Virus record (IMG/VR): IMGVR_UViG_3300017818_000027
Span: 1 to 47,329 of that record
DNA: 47,329 nt
Reading direction: 5' to 3' (one strand)
DNA from: a virus
This document shows positions 1 through 8,055 of this stretch, in pieces. The notes below the pieces were generated by a model. It was not told the origin of the DNA. It saw only the letters and a list, made by a program, of their open reading frames with translations, and made no database searches. Both the position numbers and the translations under genes were made by a program. Numbering within the stretch: the first letter of the stretch is position 1; each line of letters opens with the position of its first letter.

Positions 1-85
1 ACTTTTCTAGTAATATTCTTTTTTGATCTTGAAATGCTTTGACAAATTCTGCACGTTCTAGTGCGGCTGAAAGTCTTTCATCCAT
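1..85 (-). CDS. N-terminus of a truncated small phage protein, unknown function
   Basis: The window edge cuts this gene after 28 codons. The visible part is charged and looks helical, beginning MDERLSAALERAEF and continuing with Lys/Gln/Arg-rich sequence, as in short coiled-coil phage proteins. The ATG at 85 is preceded by GGAG at a normal distance, and by a perfect sigma-70-type promoter at 109-137. It is therefore probably transcribed early and separately from the late block that ends at 141. The function cannot be told from 28 residues. Confidence 0.6.
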   Translation of the reverse strand, partial: MDERLSAALERAEFVKAFQDQKRILLEK

Positions 86-108
86 AAACTACTCCATATT
101 ATAGACAT

Positions 109-137
109 ATTATATGTTCTTTTGGGAGATTTGTCAA
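109..137 (-). promoter_or_regulatory. consensus sigma-70 promoter
   Basis: Reading the minus strand, TTGACA (132-137) is followed by exactly 17 nt and TATAAT (109-114), a full match to the bacterial housekeeping consensus. Initiation near position 102 would give a short leader before the ATG at 85. It lies immediately after the stop codon of the preceding late gene. Confidence 0.85.
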
Positions 138-140
138 GTA

Positions 141-1085
141 TTAACTGCCTGCAAAATTGCTGTGTCTTACGATTGTAGGAGCATTTACGTCTACATAAAC
201 ACCACTTGCACGTACAAATCCTATTTGATGTGTAAGATTACCTTGTACGTATTCATCAATAGGTACAACACCTTTAGCAGTGCTTGTACTACCAGTATCA
301 GCTTCATTCATCCATATACGGAATTCTATTACAGTAGCACTAATATTTCTTGCCCTAATGTAATAGTTGTTATCTGCGTAAACACCACTTCCTGTTTTAC
401 GGTAAAGTTGTTGTTCACTATTTGTAAGTTGATAATTTCCTATTGCTGATCCTGTACCACTGTTGTCACTTGCTGTACTATTATAGTTAAAACTTACTGT
501 ACCAGAATTACTCAACATTGTTGCCCAGTCATTAGTTTTGTTAATGTTTCCACCTGATGCTGTACTAACAAGATTTACTTCAAATGTTATGCTACCGCCA
601 CTGTTAAAAAAGTGTCTACGTGTATCTTCACTTGTGAACGTAGCTCTGTAATATCCATTTAGGTTTGTATTCCATTGAGCTGTACGGGTTAGAGTTGCTA
701 CATTATTATTAGAAGTACTTTGTGTAGGATGAAGTGCAAATCTTTGAGGATCTGCTTCAACAAGTGCCATAAAATCTATATAGTCTTGCCATCCTTTAAG
801 TACGCCGTTAGGATTATCACTTGTGTCCCATGCAATTAAATCTTCAACAGCAGGAATCGCCAAAGAACCTGCAGGAGATGAATTAGCTTGGTGTCTATAA
901 ATTTTGTCAAAATCTGTGTATAGTGCGTTTAGATCATTGGCATAAATTATATCGTCTACAGCAACATTATTACTTGCTGTAGTTTCGCCATATCCTTCGG
1001 TGCCGCTACCATTTCCTAAGATAGCTTCTACCCTATTTTGGACTGCATTATAATTGTTGGCTGTGATAATATCACCGACTGCCAT
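141..1085 (-). CDS. virion structural protein, paralogue A
   Basis: A 314-residue protein of the type found in tail and appendage regions of marine T4-like phages; I recognise no named domain. It is a diverged tandem paralogue of the gene just upstream (1107-2015). Both begin MAV-DIIT, carry the LGNGSG-EGYG motif near residues 23-32, share the RRHFFN-GGS motif in the middle, and end with VRASG-YVDV. The composition is rich in Asn, Ser, Thr and Gly, consistent with beta-structured virion parts. The ATG at 1085 has GGAG upstream. It is the last gene of the late block. Exact virion location is unknown. Confidence 0.7.
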   Translation of the reverse strand: MAVGDIITANNYNAVQNRVEAILGNGSGTEGYGETTASNNVAVDDIIYANDLNALYTDFDKIYRHQANSSPAGSLAIPAVEDLIAWDTSDNPNGVLKGWQDYIDFMALVEADPQRFALHPTQSTSNNNVATLTRTAQWNTNLNGYYRATFTSEDTRRHFFNSGGSITFEVNLVSTASGGNINKTNDWATMLSNSGTVSFNYNSTASDNSGTGSAIGNYQLTNSEQQLYRKTGSGVYADNNYYIRARNISATVIEFRIWMNEADTGSTSTAKGVVPIDEYVQGNLTHQIGFVRASGVYVDVNAPTIVRHSNFAGS

Positions 1086-1106
1086 ATTTTAATCTCCATA
1101 CTTTGC

Positions 1107-2015
1107 CTATAAGGCATTAGTTATTGCAAAAGCAGGCAATGCAACATCTACATACAACCCGCTTGCTCTTACATATCCAACTTGTGCTTTTAGAACTCCT
1201 TGAACTGGTTCGTCAATTTTGTAACCACCAGGATTATGATCATAGTAGTAAAATCTAATAGCAATAGTTTTTGCATCAGGTGCTTTTGCTTCGATAATAT
1301 AATTATTATTTCCGTAAACGCCTGTTGCACTTCTTCTGTAAATTTCTTGGTATGAAGTAGTTAAATCATAATTTCCAATCGCAGATGGTGTACCTTGTCC
1401 AGTAGTGCTAGTTGTATCATAATTAATACTGACAGTGCCTGCTGTTGCAAGGATATTTGCCCAGTCTTGGCTTTTAGCAACACTATCACCTGAAACTGGT
1501 GTGTTACTTAATGCACTTATCATGGTTAAAGACCCGCCTGCATTAAAAAAATGCCTTCTATGATCTGCATCATCAAATGTCATAGTAATTTCAGTATCAA
1601 TTGGAGCTCTCCATTGATTTCTTCTTTCGGCAATTTTTGCGGCATTATCGTCACTACTTTGTGCAACTGCTAATTTAAATCTTTCTGCAGGTGATTCAAT
1701 TACTGTAATAAAATCTTCATAGTCTGCAAACCCTTTTAAAACATCACCGTCACTTGTATCTTCTGCAATGGTGTCACCAATTGCTACTGTTGCAATGCTG
1801 TTTGGCACTGCACCGATTTGATGTATTTTAATTTTATTAAGATCTGTAAAAAGATTGTTAATGTCTTGTGCAGTTACTCTTAAACCGCTTGATACTTGCT
1901 GGCTTGTTACTTCTTGTCCGTAACCTTCATTACCTGAACCGTTACCTAAAACTGCGGCAACTCTACCTTGAGCATTGTTGTATCTTGCAGATGTTATAAT
2001 GTCGTTTACTGCCAT
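1107..2015 (-). CDS. virion structural protein, paralogue B
   Basis: A 302-residue paralogue of 141-1085 with the same order of motifs: N-terminal MAVNDIIT, LGNGSGNEGYG, the central RRHFFNAGGS, and C-terminal VRASGLYVDV. The ATG at 2015 follows AGGAAG and lies about 27 nt downstream of the expected start site of a perfect T4-type late promoter (2048-2055). This pair can thus be transcribed independently of the fibre genes. It probably forms a small appendage or fibre-associated part. The function is inferred from location only. Confidence 0.7.
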   Translation of the reverse strand: MAVNDIITSARYNNAQGRVAAVLGNGSGNEGYGQEVTSQQVSSGLRVTAQDINNLFTDLNKIKIHQIGAVPNSIATVAIGDTIAEDTSDGDVLKGFADYEDFITVIESPAERFKLAVAQSSDDNAAKIAERRNQWRAPIDTEITMTFDDADHRRHFFNAGGSLTMISALSNTPVSGDSVAKSQDWANILATAGTVSINYDTTSTTGQGTPSAIGNYDLTTSYQEIYRRSATGVYGNNNYIIEAKAPDAKTIAIRFYYYDHNPGGYKIDEPVQGVLKAQVGYVRASGLYVDVALPAFAITNAL

Positions 2016-2047
2016 TACTTCACTTCCTATTATGTGCGTGTTTTAAA

Positions 2048-2055
2048 TATTTATA
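2048..2055 (-). promoter_or_regulatory. T4-type late promoter TATAAATA
   Basis: The minus strand reads TATAAATA, the exact T4 late consensus recognised by gp55-bound RNA polymerase. It is about 33 nt before the ATG at 2015 and overlaps the stop codon of the upstream fibre gene. Confidence 0.75.
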
Positions 2056-3529
2056 CTTTTAACACACACTCGATTAACTTTTCGCCGTCGTCATTACTTG
2101 ACTCTAGTGCAACTCCAACCAATCCATTACTTGAAATAGTAGAAGCAACACCATCCTGCCATGCGTAAACAGCCTGTCCTTTAGATACAGGACCTGTTAC
2201 TCTTACAGGAACACGACCTTTTAAAGCAATAGGGTGTCCATCTGATTCTGCATTCATTAAATATGCAGGTTTATCTGAAATAACTCCAATAGCAAAATCA
2301 CTTACTTTTGCCGCTCTTGTTTCTGCTTCTCCTCCAACAGCCATTACTGTACCTACTGGATATTCTTTGTCTGTTGTGTATTTTTCTGCTAAATCAGCAT
2401 ACTGAGCTTGAATAGCAGTTCCTCTGAAAAAGTTTGCAAAAATATCACCTGAATTGTCTCTTAGTGCAGTAGTATTTGCTGTAGCACTAGTATCACCAGC
2501 ATAAGATGCACTGTTGTATAAAATAGCAGTAGCTGATGTTGCATTTCCTCTTAAATTGTCAGCCCACACATCGCTCCATTTTGCTGTGCTTGAACCAAGT
2601 GTATATGTGCTTGTAGATCCAGGATTAATTCCTGTTGATTGTACAATAGCACTTGTAATTTGTGTACTGTTTGCGTTACTTGTTTTTAATTTTATTACAT
2701 TGTTAACACCAACTTCGTTTGCAACCACACCTTGGTTACCGTTTTCAATGTATAAGTGTAAATCATTTTGATCACCTATAGTTATTCCGCTATCTGGAAA
2801 ACGCACTGTTGTTGAAAATGTTGTTGGTTGTCCTGGAACTGTTTGCACAAAAGAACTTGCATCAATTCCGTTTAATTTTAATGCGTTACTTGAAGTACCC
2901 CAATAATAATGATTAGTAGTTGTAACACCGTTTGTTGCCGCTTGGGTGTTTACCAATGTTGTACCTTTTTTGATTACATCAAATCCAGTAATTGCGTTTG
3001 CAGGATCAGTTGAATCAATAGTAAATTCTTGTGAGCTAATTGTAAAAATAACTTCGTCATCAATGGTTGCGGCAATAATACTGTGGTTGACAGATTGCGT
3101 ATCACGAACTGTACGTGATTGCATCTGTGTTAAACCTGTTCCTGTACCTTGCGGACCTACTAAAATAAAACTACTTCCGTTATATGTGTAAAGTTGGTTG
3201 TTTCCTGAATCCCACCAAAAATCACCAGTAGTTAAACCTGTTGGTTGAGTAGTAGCAACTTCTGCGCCACCTGTAGTTTTAAATTTACTACCATCATAAA
3301 ATTTAATTTTATTTGTGGCTTGATCGTGCCATATTTGTCCGCTTACTGGTTTAGGTGGTTGAGATGTTCCGGAAAAATTTTCTAACAAAAACAAAAAGTT
3401 TTCGTTTTGTATTTCACCGTACCCAGCATAATTTTTACCAACAAACGTTAAATCTGTTGTTGTGTCTATTGTACCATCTTGAACAACTACTAATGTTGCT
3501 CCGCTATATTTGTTTATCGTATATGCCAT
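2051..3529 (-). CDS. tail fibre-like protein with C-terminal G2/S74-like chaperone-type domain
   Basis: A 492-residue fibre-like protein. Residues 1-95 are the shared module (VGKNYAGYGE, then NENFLFLLENF, GQIWHD and KFYDGS) that also begins the next two upstream genes. The middle is a repetitive Ser/Thr/Asn-rich beta region. From about residue 378 (DLAEKYTTDKEYPVGTVM) to the end lies a compact domain with a FAIGVISDKPAYLMN core. It resembles C-terminal domains of phage fibres that assist trimerisation and may self-cleave (peptidase G2-like); that assignment is from memory of motifs, not a search. A late promoter (3552-3559) and AAAGG precede the ATG at 3529. Confidence 0.7.
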   Translation of the reverse strand: MAYTINKYSGATLVVVQDGTIDTTTDLTFVGKNYAGYGEIQNENFLFLLENFSGTSQPPKPVSGQIWHDQATNKIKFYDGSKFKTTGGAEVATTQPTGLTTGDFWWDSGNNQLYTYNGSSFILVGPQGTGTGLTQMQSRTVRDTQSVNHSIIAATIDDEVIFTISSQEFTIDSTDPANAITGFDVIKKGTTLVNTQAATNGVTTTNHYYWGTSSNALKLNGIDASSFVQTVPGQPTTFSTTVRFPDSGITIGDQNDLHLYIENGNQGVVANEVGVNNVIKLKTSNANSTQITSAIVQSTGINPGSTSTYTLGSSTAKWSDVWADNLRGNATSATAILYNSASYAGDTSATANTTALRDNSGDIFANFFRGTAIQAQYADLAEKYTTDKEYPVGTVMAVGGEAETRAAKVSDFAIGVISDKPAYLMNAESDGHPIALKGRVPVRVTGPVSKGQAVYAWQDGVASTISSNGLVGVALESSNDDGEKLIECVLKV

Positions 3530-3551
3530 GTTTCAACCTTTACATTTAATA

Positions 3552-3559
3552 TATTTATC
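3552..3559 (-). promoter_or_regulatory. T4-type late promoter GATAAATA
   Basis: The minus strand reads GATAAATATA, about 22 nt before the ATG at 3529, and fits the NATAAATA late consensus. It lies between two fibre genes and would permit separate late transcription of the distal fibre gene. Confidence 0.6.
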
Positions 3560-5386
3560 TTAAACACTTGACACTAGATCCTGACTAAATGTCCAAGCGC
3601 CACTGCTTGTTACATATTCTTTTAAAGCTCTTGTTATAGTTACACTAACTGTACCTGTTGCGCTTCCAAAAGCTACATCTTGAAGCACAGATTCATTCTG
3701 TACACCAGCTGAATCTACAGCAATGAATGATTTTGTTGTTACAGCGGTAATATCAATATTACTTACTGTTGCACCTGCAAGTGATGTACAGTGTATTCTT
3801 GCTATTGTGCCGTTTGCCGCAACTGATGATGCCGGAACAAGATCTTCAAGAACAAGACCGATCTGTGTGTCATTAAGTCCTGTTGCATCCATACTGAATG
3901 ATATCGCGGCCGCCGCAATTTGTTCATCAACGTAAACTTTAGAAGCCGCATCAGTATCTGCACTAGGCACACCTAGTCCTGTAATTTTATTATTATTTGT
4001 TAGGTCTAAATTACCTGCTAGTGTTAAGTTTAAGCCACCGCCTGTAGTTGTAATTGTATTACCGTCTATGGAAACGTTGTCAACTGCTAAACTTGTAAGA
4101 GTACCAATGCTAGATAAACCGTTTGCACTTGTAACACCAGTACCTAATGCTGTTGCACTTAATACGTCATTACCATCTATTTTGTATGTGTTTCCACTTG
4201 TTAAGTTTGCATTTACATTGCTTGTCCATGAATTTGTAGCTTGTATCCAAGTCCATTTTTTATCATTACCTGTTACCCTTACAACCATACCTGCATCATC
4301 TGCCGCAGTATCAGTTACAAGTGTACTATCATCTGTAATTGCAAGTTCTATTTGTTTATCTTGAATTCTTAAATTATTAACATCTATACTTGCTTGTGTG
4401 CCTTCAACAAGTAAATTACCTGTGATTCTTAAATCGCCTGAGACATCTAAAGTATAATCTGGATTAGATTTAAAGACGCCAACTCTTTGATTTTGTGCAT
4501 CAATATAAATTGCATCAACTTGACCTGCACCAGAACCACTTGATGTAACTCTAAATATTACGTTTTCATCTAGTAATTGATTTGAATAAACAAAGTCAGC
4601 ACCTAATGGACTAATAACTGTGTTAGCATTTGGACCAATAGTAATACCTGCACTGTTGGATACTGTTAAACTTCCTGATATAATACTATTCGTACTTGTT
4701 GTAAGGAAATCATCTGCAACAACTCTTTGCCCACTTGATGTAAGAAGTGCTTTTGCAATGTCAGCAGTTCCTTCGTATATAAAATCAGAAGATACAATGT
4801 TGATACCTTTTTTAATATTTCCTGTAATACCAGCTATCTCAAAACCAACAGCAGGTGTAAATTCTAAGTTACTAATTACTGCAACTCTTTCTGTTCCAGT
4901 TGAAGCGTTTCCTATGTATAAACTAGCTACAGTTCTTGTTCTGTCTTGTACATCTCTGAGTGTTTCTACTTTGAATCCTGTTAGCCCTTGATCTTTTGTA
5001 TACAACGGACCTGCTAGTACTGGAGTACCTTCACCATCATAAAAATATATTTGATCATTAAGGTTGTCTATCCATAAATCACCAGCTACCATATTAGGTT
5101 CTGTTTTTTGAACGAAAGGTCCACCAACTGCTTTAAATGTTTGGCCTTCATAAACTTTTAATCTTGCTTGTGTAGTATCCCACCAAAGTTGCCCAGTAAT
5201 AGGATTGCTTGGAGCATTTGTATTACTAAAGTTTTCTAAAAGTTTTATATAGTTTTCATTTAGATATTCACCAAAACCTGTGTAGTTTCTCCCTACTAAA
5301 GTTAATGAAGTACTACTTGTATCAATAGTACCGTCAATTAAATCAACAAGTAATGATCCATCTGTTTTATTAAGTTTATAAGCCAT
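3560..5386 (-). CDS. tail fibre-like structural protein
   Basis: A 608-residue fibre-like protein. Residues 1-95 contain the shared N-terminal module (VGRNYTGFGEYLNENY, LLENFSN, GQLWWDT, KVYEGQ). The middle has a YTLDVSGDLRITGNLLVEG segment typical of phage fibre shafts and a VPSADTDAASKVYVD element seen in many tail-fibre proteins. The C-terminus has no recognised enzymatic or chaperone domain. Its ATG at 5386 overlaps the stop of the upstream fibre gene (TAATG), so the two are probably translationally coupled. The shared module probably docks these proteins to one virion site, while the divergent remainder contacts the host or other fibres. Confidence 0.7.
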   Translation of the reverse strand: MAYKLNKTDGSLLVDLIDGTIDTSSTSLTLVGRNYTGFGEYLNENYIKLLENFSNTNAPSNPITGQLWWDTTQARLKVYEGQTFKAVGGPFVQKTEPNMVAGDLWIDNLNDQIYFYDGEGTPVLAGPLYTKDQGLTGFKVETLRDVQDRTRTVASLYIGNASTGTERVAVISNLEFTPAVGFEIAGITGNIKKGINIVSSDFIYEGTADIAKALLTSSGQRVVADDFLTTSTNSIISGSLTVSNSAGITIGPNANTVISPLGADFVYSNQLLDENVIFRVTSSGSGAGQVDAIYIDAQNQRVGVFKSNPDYTLDVSGDLRITGNLLVEGTQASIDVNNLRIQDKQIELAITDDSTLVTDTAADDAGMVVRVTGNDKKWTWIQATNSWTSNVNANLTSGNTYKIDGNDVLSATALGTGVTSANGLSSIGTLTSLAVDNVSIDGNTITTTGGGLNLTLAGNLDLTNNNKITGLGVPSADTDAASKVYVDEQIAAAAISFSMDATGLNDTQIGLVLEDLVPASSVAANGTIARIHCTSLAGATVSNIDITAVTTKSFIAVDSAGVQNESVLQDVAFGSATGTVSVTITRALKEYVTSSGAWTFSQDLVSSV

Positions 5387-7422
5387 TAAACATTCCCAGT
5401 ATAAATTATATAATTCAAACTCATAAATGGATTCATTATATCCACTGCTTGACCTGTAGTTCCTGCAACACTACCACTTGATGTTGCCGCTTGTCCAGCA
5501 TTTTGTCCTGTAGGTGCATCAAATACAATTGATTCTGCAGGACTTCCTGGACCTTTTGCCGCATCTAGTATAGTGTAAAATTGTGTTTTATTACCATCTG
5601 GACCAATTTGTAAATCGTGTTCGTGATCTGGTATTTGATTTGCACTAAGCGTTACATCTTCTGTACCGCCAGTATTACCAAGTTCGCTACCTCTAAGTCC
5701 AGTAATCCTATTAGCGGCTGTACCTCCCATATCATCAAGACCTGCGATTGTTCTACCACGTAAGTCAGGTAATGCAAATTTAGCAACACCGCCATCACTA
5801 ACTAGATTTGCTTGTAAATAGTTAAATCCTATTACTTGGAATAGTTTAGGATAATCAATTTGTAGTACTTCACTACCATCACATATAAGCCAATTTAAAG
5901 GTGCTGTGGTTCCTGCATACGGTAAAATTACACCTGGTGGATTAGTAGGAACACTTGACAGCAAATCTTCTTGTCTAATTCTATATAGACCAACTTGTCC
6001 TTGCGTTCTGTTTAATAAAAATTCATCTGTAGTTGTTGACGCATTCGTAAATGTTTTATTACTAATAAAACTGTTAGATACAGTAGTAACAAAAGTTTTT
6101 TGGTTGCCGCCTACTTGTCCGTCAAATGTAAATGCGGGTGCATTTACTTCACCGCTCATAGCAAATGTAGTTGCACTAGAAATTTTATCAGCACTACCTG
6201 ATCTACCACTTACTTGCCCTGTTACATTACCAATTAAATTTCCTGTAAAGTCTGTAGCATAAATGTTTCTAAATTTGTTACTTGCAGAACCAATTGTATA
6301 TGTATTAGTTGTGTCTGGCACAATATTTCTTACTTCAGTATCACCGATAATATTTAAAGTACCGCCAATATTTGTATCGCCTGCTATACCTGTGCCACCT
6401 TTTACAACTAACGCACCTGTGCCAAAATTTGTACTTGCAGTTGTGCCATCAATTGTAATAGCGTCACTTACCTTTATTTTTCCTGTAACATCTAATGCTT
6501 CACTAGGTGCTGTATTGTTAATACCAATATTAGTTGTACTGTCTACACGCATTACAGTTTTAATTTGGCCTTCATTGTTTACACGAATGTCTAATGAACT
6601 GCCACTAGTATTGTGTGTAATAATACCTGCTTGTCCTTCAACACCTATTGACAATTGGTTACCACTACCAACTAACATACCGTCATCAGTTCTAATTCTT
6701 AATTGTTCTGTTGTAGTACTAGCTACATCTCCTCTTAAAAAATTAGAGGCTTCAATTTTTGTCCCATTTACAATTAGGCTTTCTGCTTGTTCTGCAGGTC
6801 CATAAAACTTAGGTGTACCTGCACCAGTTATATCTGCAACGCTTAAATTAACTCCTGGATTAATTTGGTTAAATCCATTAATTTGTGCTTTTGGTGTAAA
6901 TGTATCACTGGCAATAATAGCAACAGGTAATTGATTTATTTCAACAAGTAATGCTGTGTAATCAATATTATCTTGGCCTTGGATTACTGTTGCACTAACA
7001 CCTGTGCTCAAACCTCCTGCATATTCTGGACCTACTAATGTCCAGCCCGAACCTGTATACAAATATAATTGTTGGTTGTCTGTATCGACCCAAAGATCAC
7101 CTGTTAAACTGTTAGATGCCTCAGGAGCTGTACTTGCTTTTTTCAAACCACCACTTGCTATCCATTGTGTTCCATCATAAACTTTTAATTGTTCACTGCC
7201 TGGTGTTGTGTCATACCATAACTGTCCTTCAACCGGATTAGCAGGAGCAGATGCGTTAGCAAAATTTTCTAAAAGTTTTAGAAAGTTTTGATTAAATTCA
7301 ACACCATAACTTGTTGTGTTTCTACCTACTAAACTTAAACTTGTTTGGTTGTTAATATCATTATCTTCAACAGTTATACTGCCTTTGTTTGTAACGTCAG
7401 TGAAATTAATTGTATATGGCAT
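5386..7422 (-). CDS. tail fibre-like protein with phage tail collar domain
   Basis: A 678-residue protein. Residues 1-100 are the shared fibre N-terminal module (VGRNTTSYGVEFNQNF, LLENFAN, GQLWYDT, KVYDGT). A shaft region has YTIGSASNKFRNIYATDFTG-type repeats. From about residue 495 a tail-collar domain is seen: PPGVILPYAG, then WLICDGS, FALPDLRGR and IPDHEHD near residue 600, as in gp12-like and microcystin-dependent proteins. The His-rich DHEHD is where T4 gp12-type proteins bind metal. AGGAG precedes the ATG at 7422, 3 nt after the upstream stop. It is a likely short or receptor-contacting fibre component. Confidence 0.8.
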   Translation of the reverse strand: MPYTINFTDVTNKGSITVEDNDINNQTSLSLVGRNTTSYGVEFNQNFLKLLENFANASAPANPVEGQLWYDTTPGSEQLKVYDGTQWIASGGLKKASTAPEASNSLTGDLWVDTDNQQLYLYTGSGWTLVGPEYAGGLSTGVSATVIQGQDNIDYTALLVEINQLPVAIIASDTFTPKAQINGFNQINPGVNLSVADITGAGTPKFYGPAEQAESLIVNGTKIEASNFLRGDVASTTTEQLRIRTDDGMLVGSGNQLSIGVEGQAGIITHNTSGSSLDIRVNNEGQIKTVMRVDSTTNIGINNTAPSEALDVTGKIKVSDAITIDGTTASTNFGTGALVVKGGTGIAGDTNIGGTLNIIGDTEVRNIVPDTTNTYTIGSASNKFRNIYATDFTGNLIGNVTGQVSGRSGSADKISSATTFAMSGEVNAPAFTFDGQVGGNQKTFVTTVSNSFISNKTFTNASTTTDEFLLNRTQGQVGLYRIRQEDLLSSVPTNPPGVILPYAGTTAPLNWLICDGSEVLQIDYPKLFQVIGFNYLQANLVSDGGVAKFALPDLRGRTIAGLDDMGGTAANRITGLRGSELGNTGGTEDVTLSANQIPDHEHDLQIGPDGNKTQFYTILDAAKGPGSPAESIVFDAPTGQNAGQAATSSGSVAGTTGQAVDIMNPFMSLNYIIYTGNV

Positions 7423-7425
7423 CTA

Positions 7426-8028
7426 TTACACTCCTGACAAACTTTGTACTCTAACTGTATAATCTATTTGTACTAATCTGTTTAAAGATTTTTGTACTGG
7501 ATGAAAAATTACATGTGTAATTAATCTACCTGTACCTGACGGATTATAACTTTTTAAACCTAGCTCATCAAAAACATATAGTGCTTCGTTACTGTTTGAC
7601 GTATCAAAAGCATCTTGTCCTTGTGGCTCTCCGTAGTCGAGTAAACATGTAACAACAATGTCAGTATAGTTTGTTCCGCTAACATGACGTGTTTCTATTT
7701 TATTTCTAACTGGATCTGTGTTACTTGTACTTCTATCGTCTACAACTTTTGTGAATGTTTGATTATATAAACTAGCATTAGTTCCTGTTGAGTTTGGTGT
7801 AAGATATGTAATAATACCTGTTGGATCAACGCTTGTGCCGCCGTTACCAAAGCTCATTTCATATATCATACCTTGGCCTTGGTTTGCAAGGCTTTCAGCA
7901 AGAGCAATACTCATATTTTCATAGTGAATAGCATTTCGCTTATCAACATACACTTCACCTGTATTAGGATCATGTATTTTGATGTGTCCTTTAACTACTA
8001 CTCCTGATTTGTCTTTAATGTCCGTCAT
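7426..8028 (-). CDS. conserved virion structural protein of marine T4-like phages
   Basis: A 200-residue protein beginning MTDIKDKSGVVVKGHI. I chose the ATG at 8028, not the longer in-frame ATG at 8082, because it has AGGAAAG at the right distance and follows a late promoter (8048-8055). The upstream ATG would overlap the end of the giant gene with no ribosome site. Proteins of this look (KGHI-I-DPNTGEV, then YENMS and FGNGG) occur among the tail genes of cyanophages and pelagiphages, usually labelled only as structural. Placed between the giant tail protein and the fibres, it is probably a connector or baseplate-fibre protein; that role is an inference. Confidence 0.7.
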   Translation of the reverse strand: MTDIKDKSGVVVKGHIKIHDPNTGEVYVDKRNAIHYENMSIALAESLANQGQGMIYEMSFGNGGTSVDPTGIITYLTPNSTGTNASLYNQTFTKVVDDRSTSNTDPVRNKIETRHVSGTNYTDIVVTCLLDYGEPQGQDAFDTSNSNEALYVFDELGLKSYNPSGTGRLITHVIFHPVQKSLNRLVQIDYTVRVQSLSGV

Positions 8029-8047
8029 GTTGTCTTTCCTGCTACTG

Positions 8048-8055
8048 TATTTATT
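8048..8055 (-). promoter_or_regulatory. T4-type late promoter AATAAATA
   Basis: The minus strand reads AATAAATACAG in the 25-nt gap between the giant gene and the start at 8028. The expected start site falls just before the AGGAAAG ribosome site. Confidence 0.6.

Noticed and set aside
6263-6805. Plus-strand hydrophobic frame of 180 codons within a fibre gene.
   Set aside because: It is an antisense shadow of Asn/Thr/Gly-rich fibre sequence with no supporting signals.
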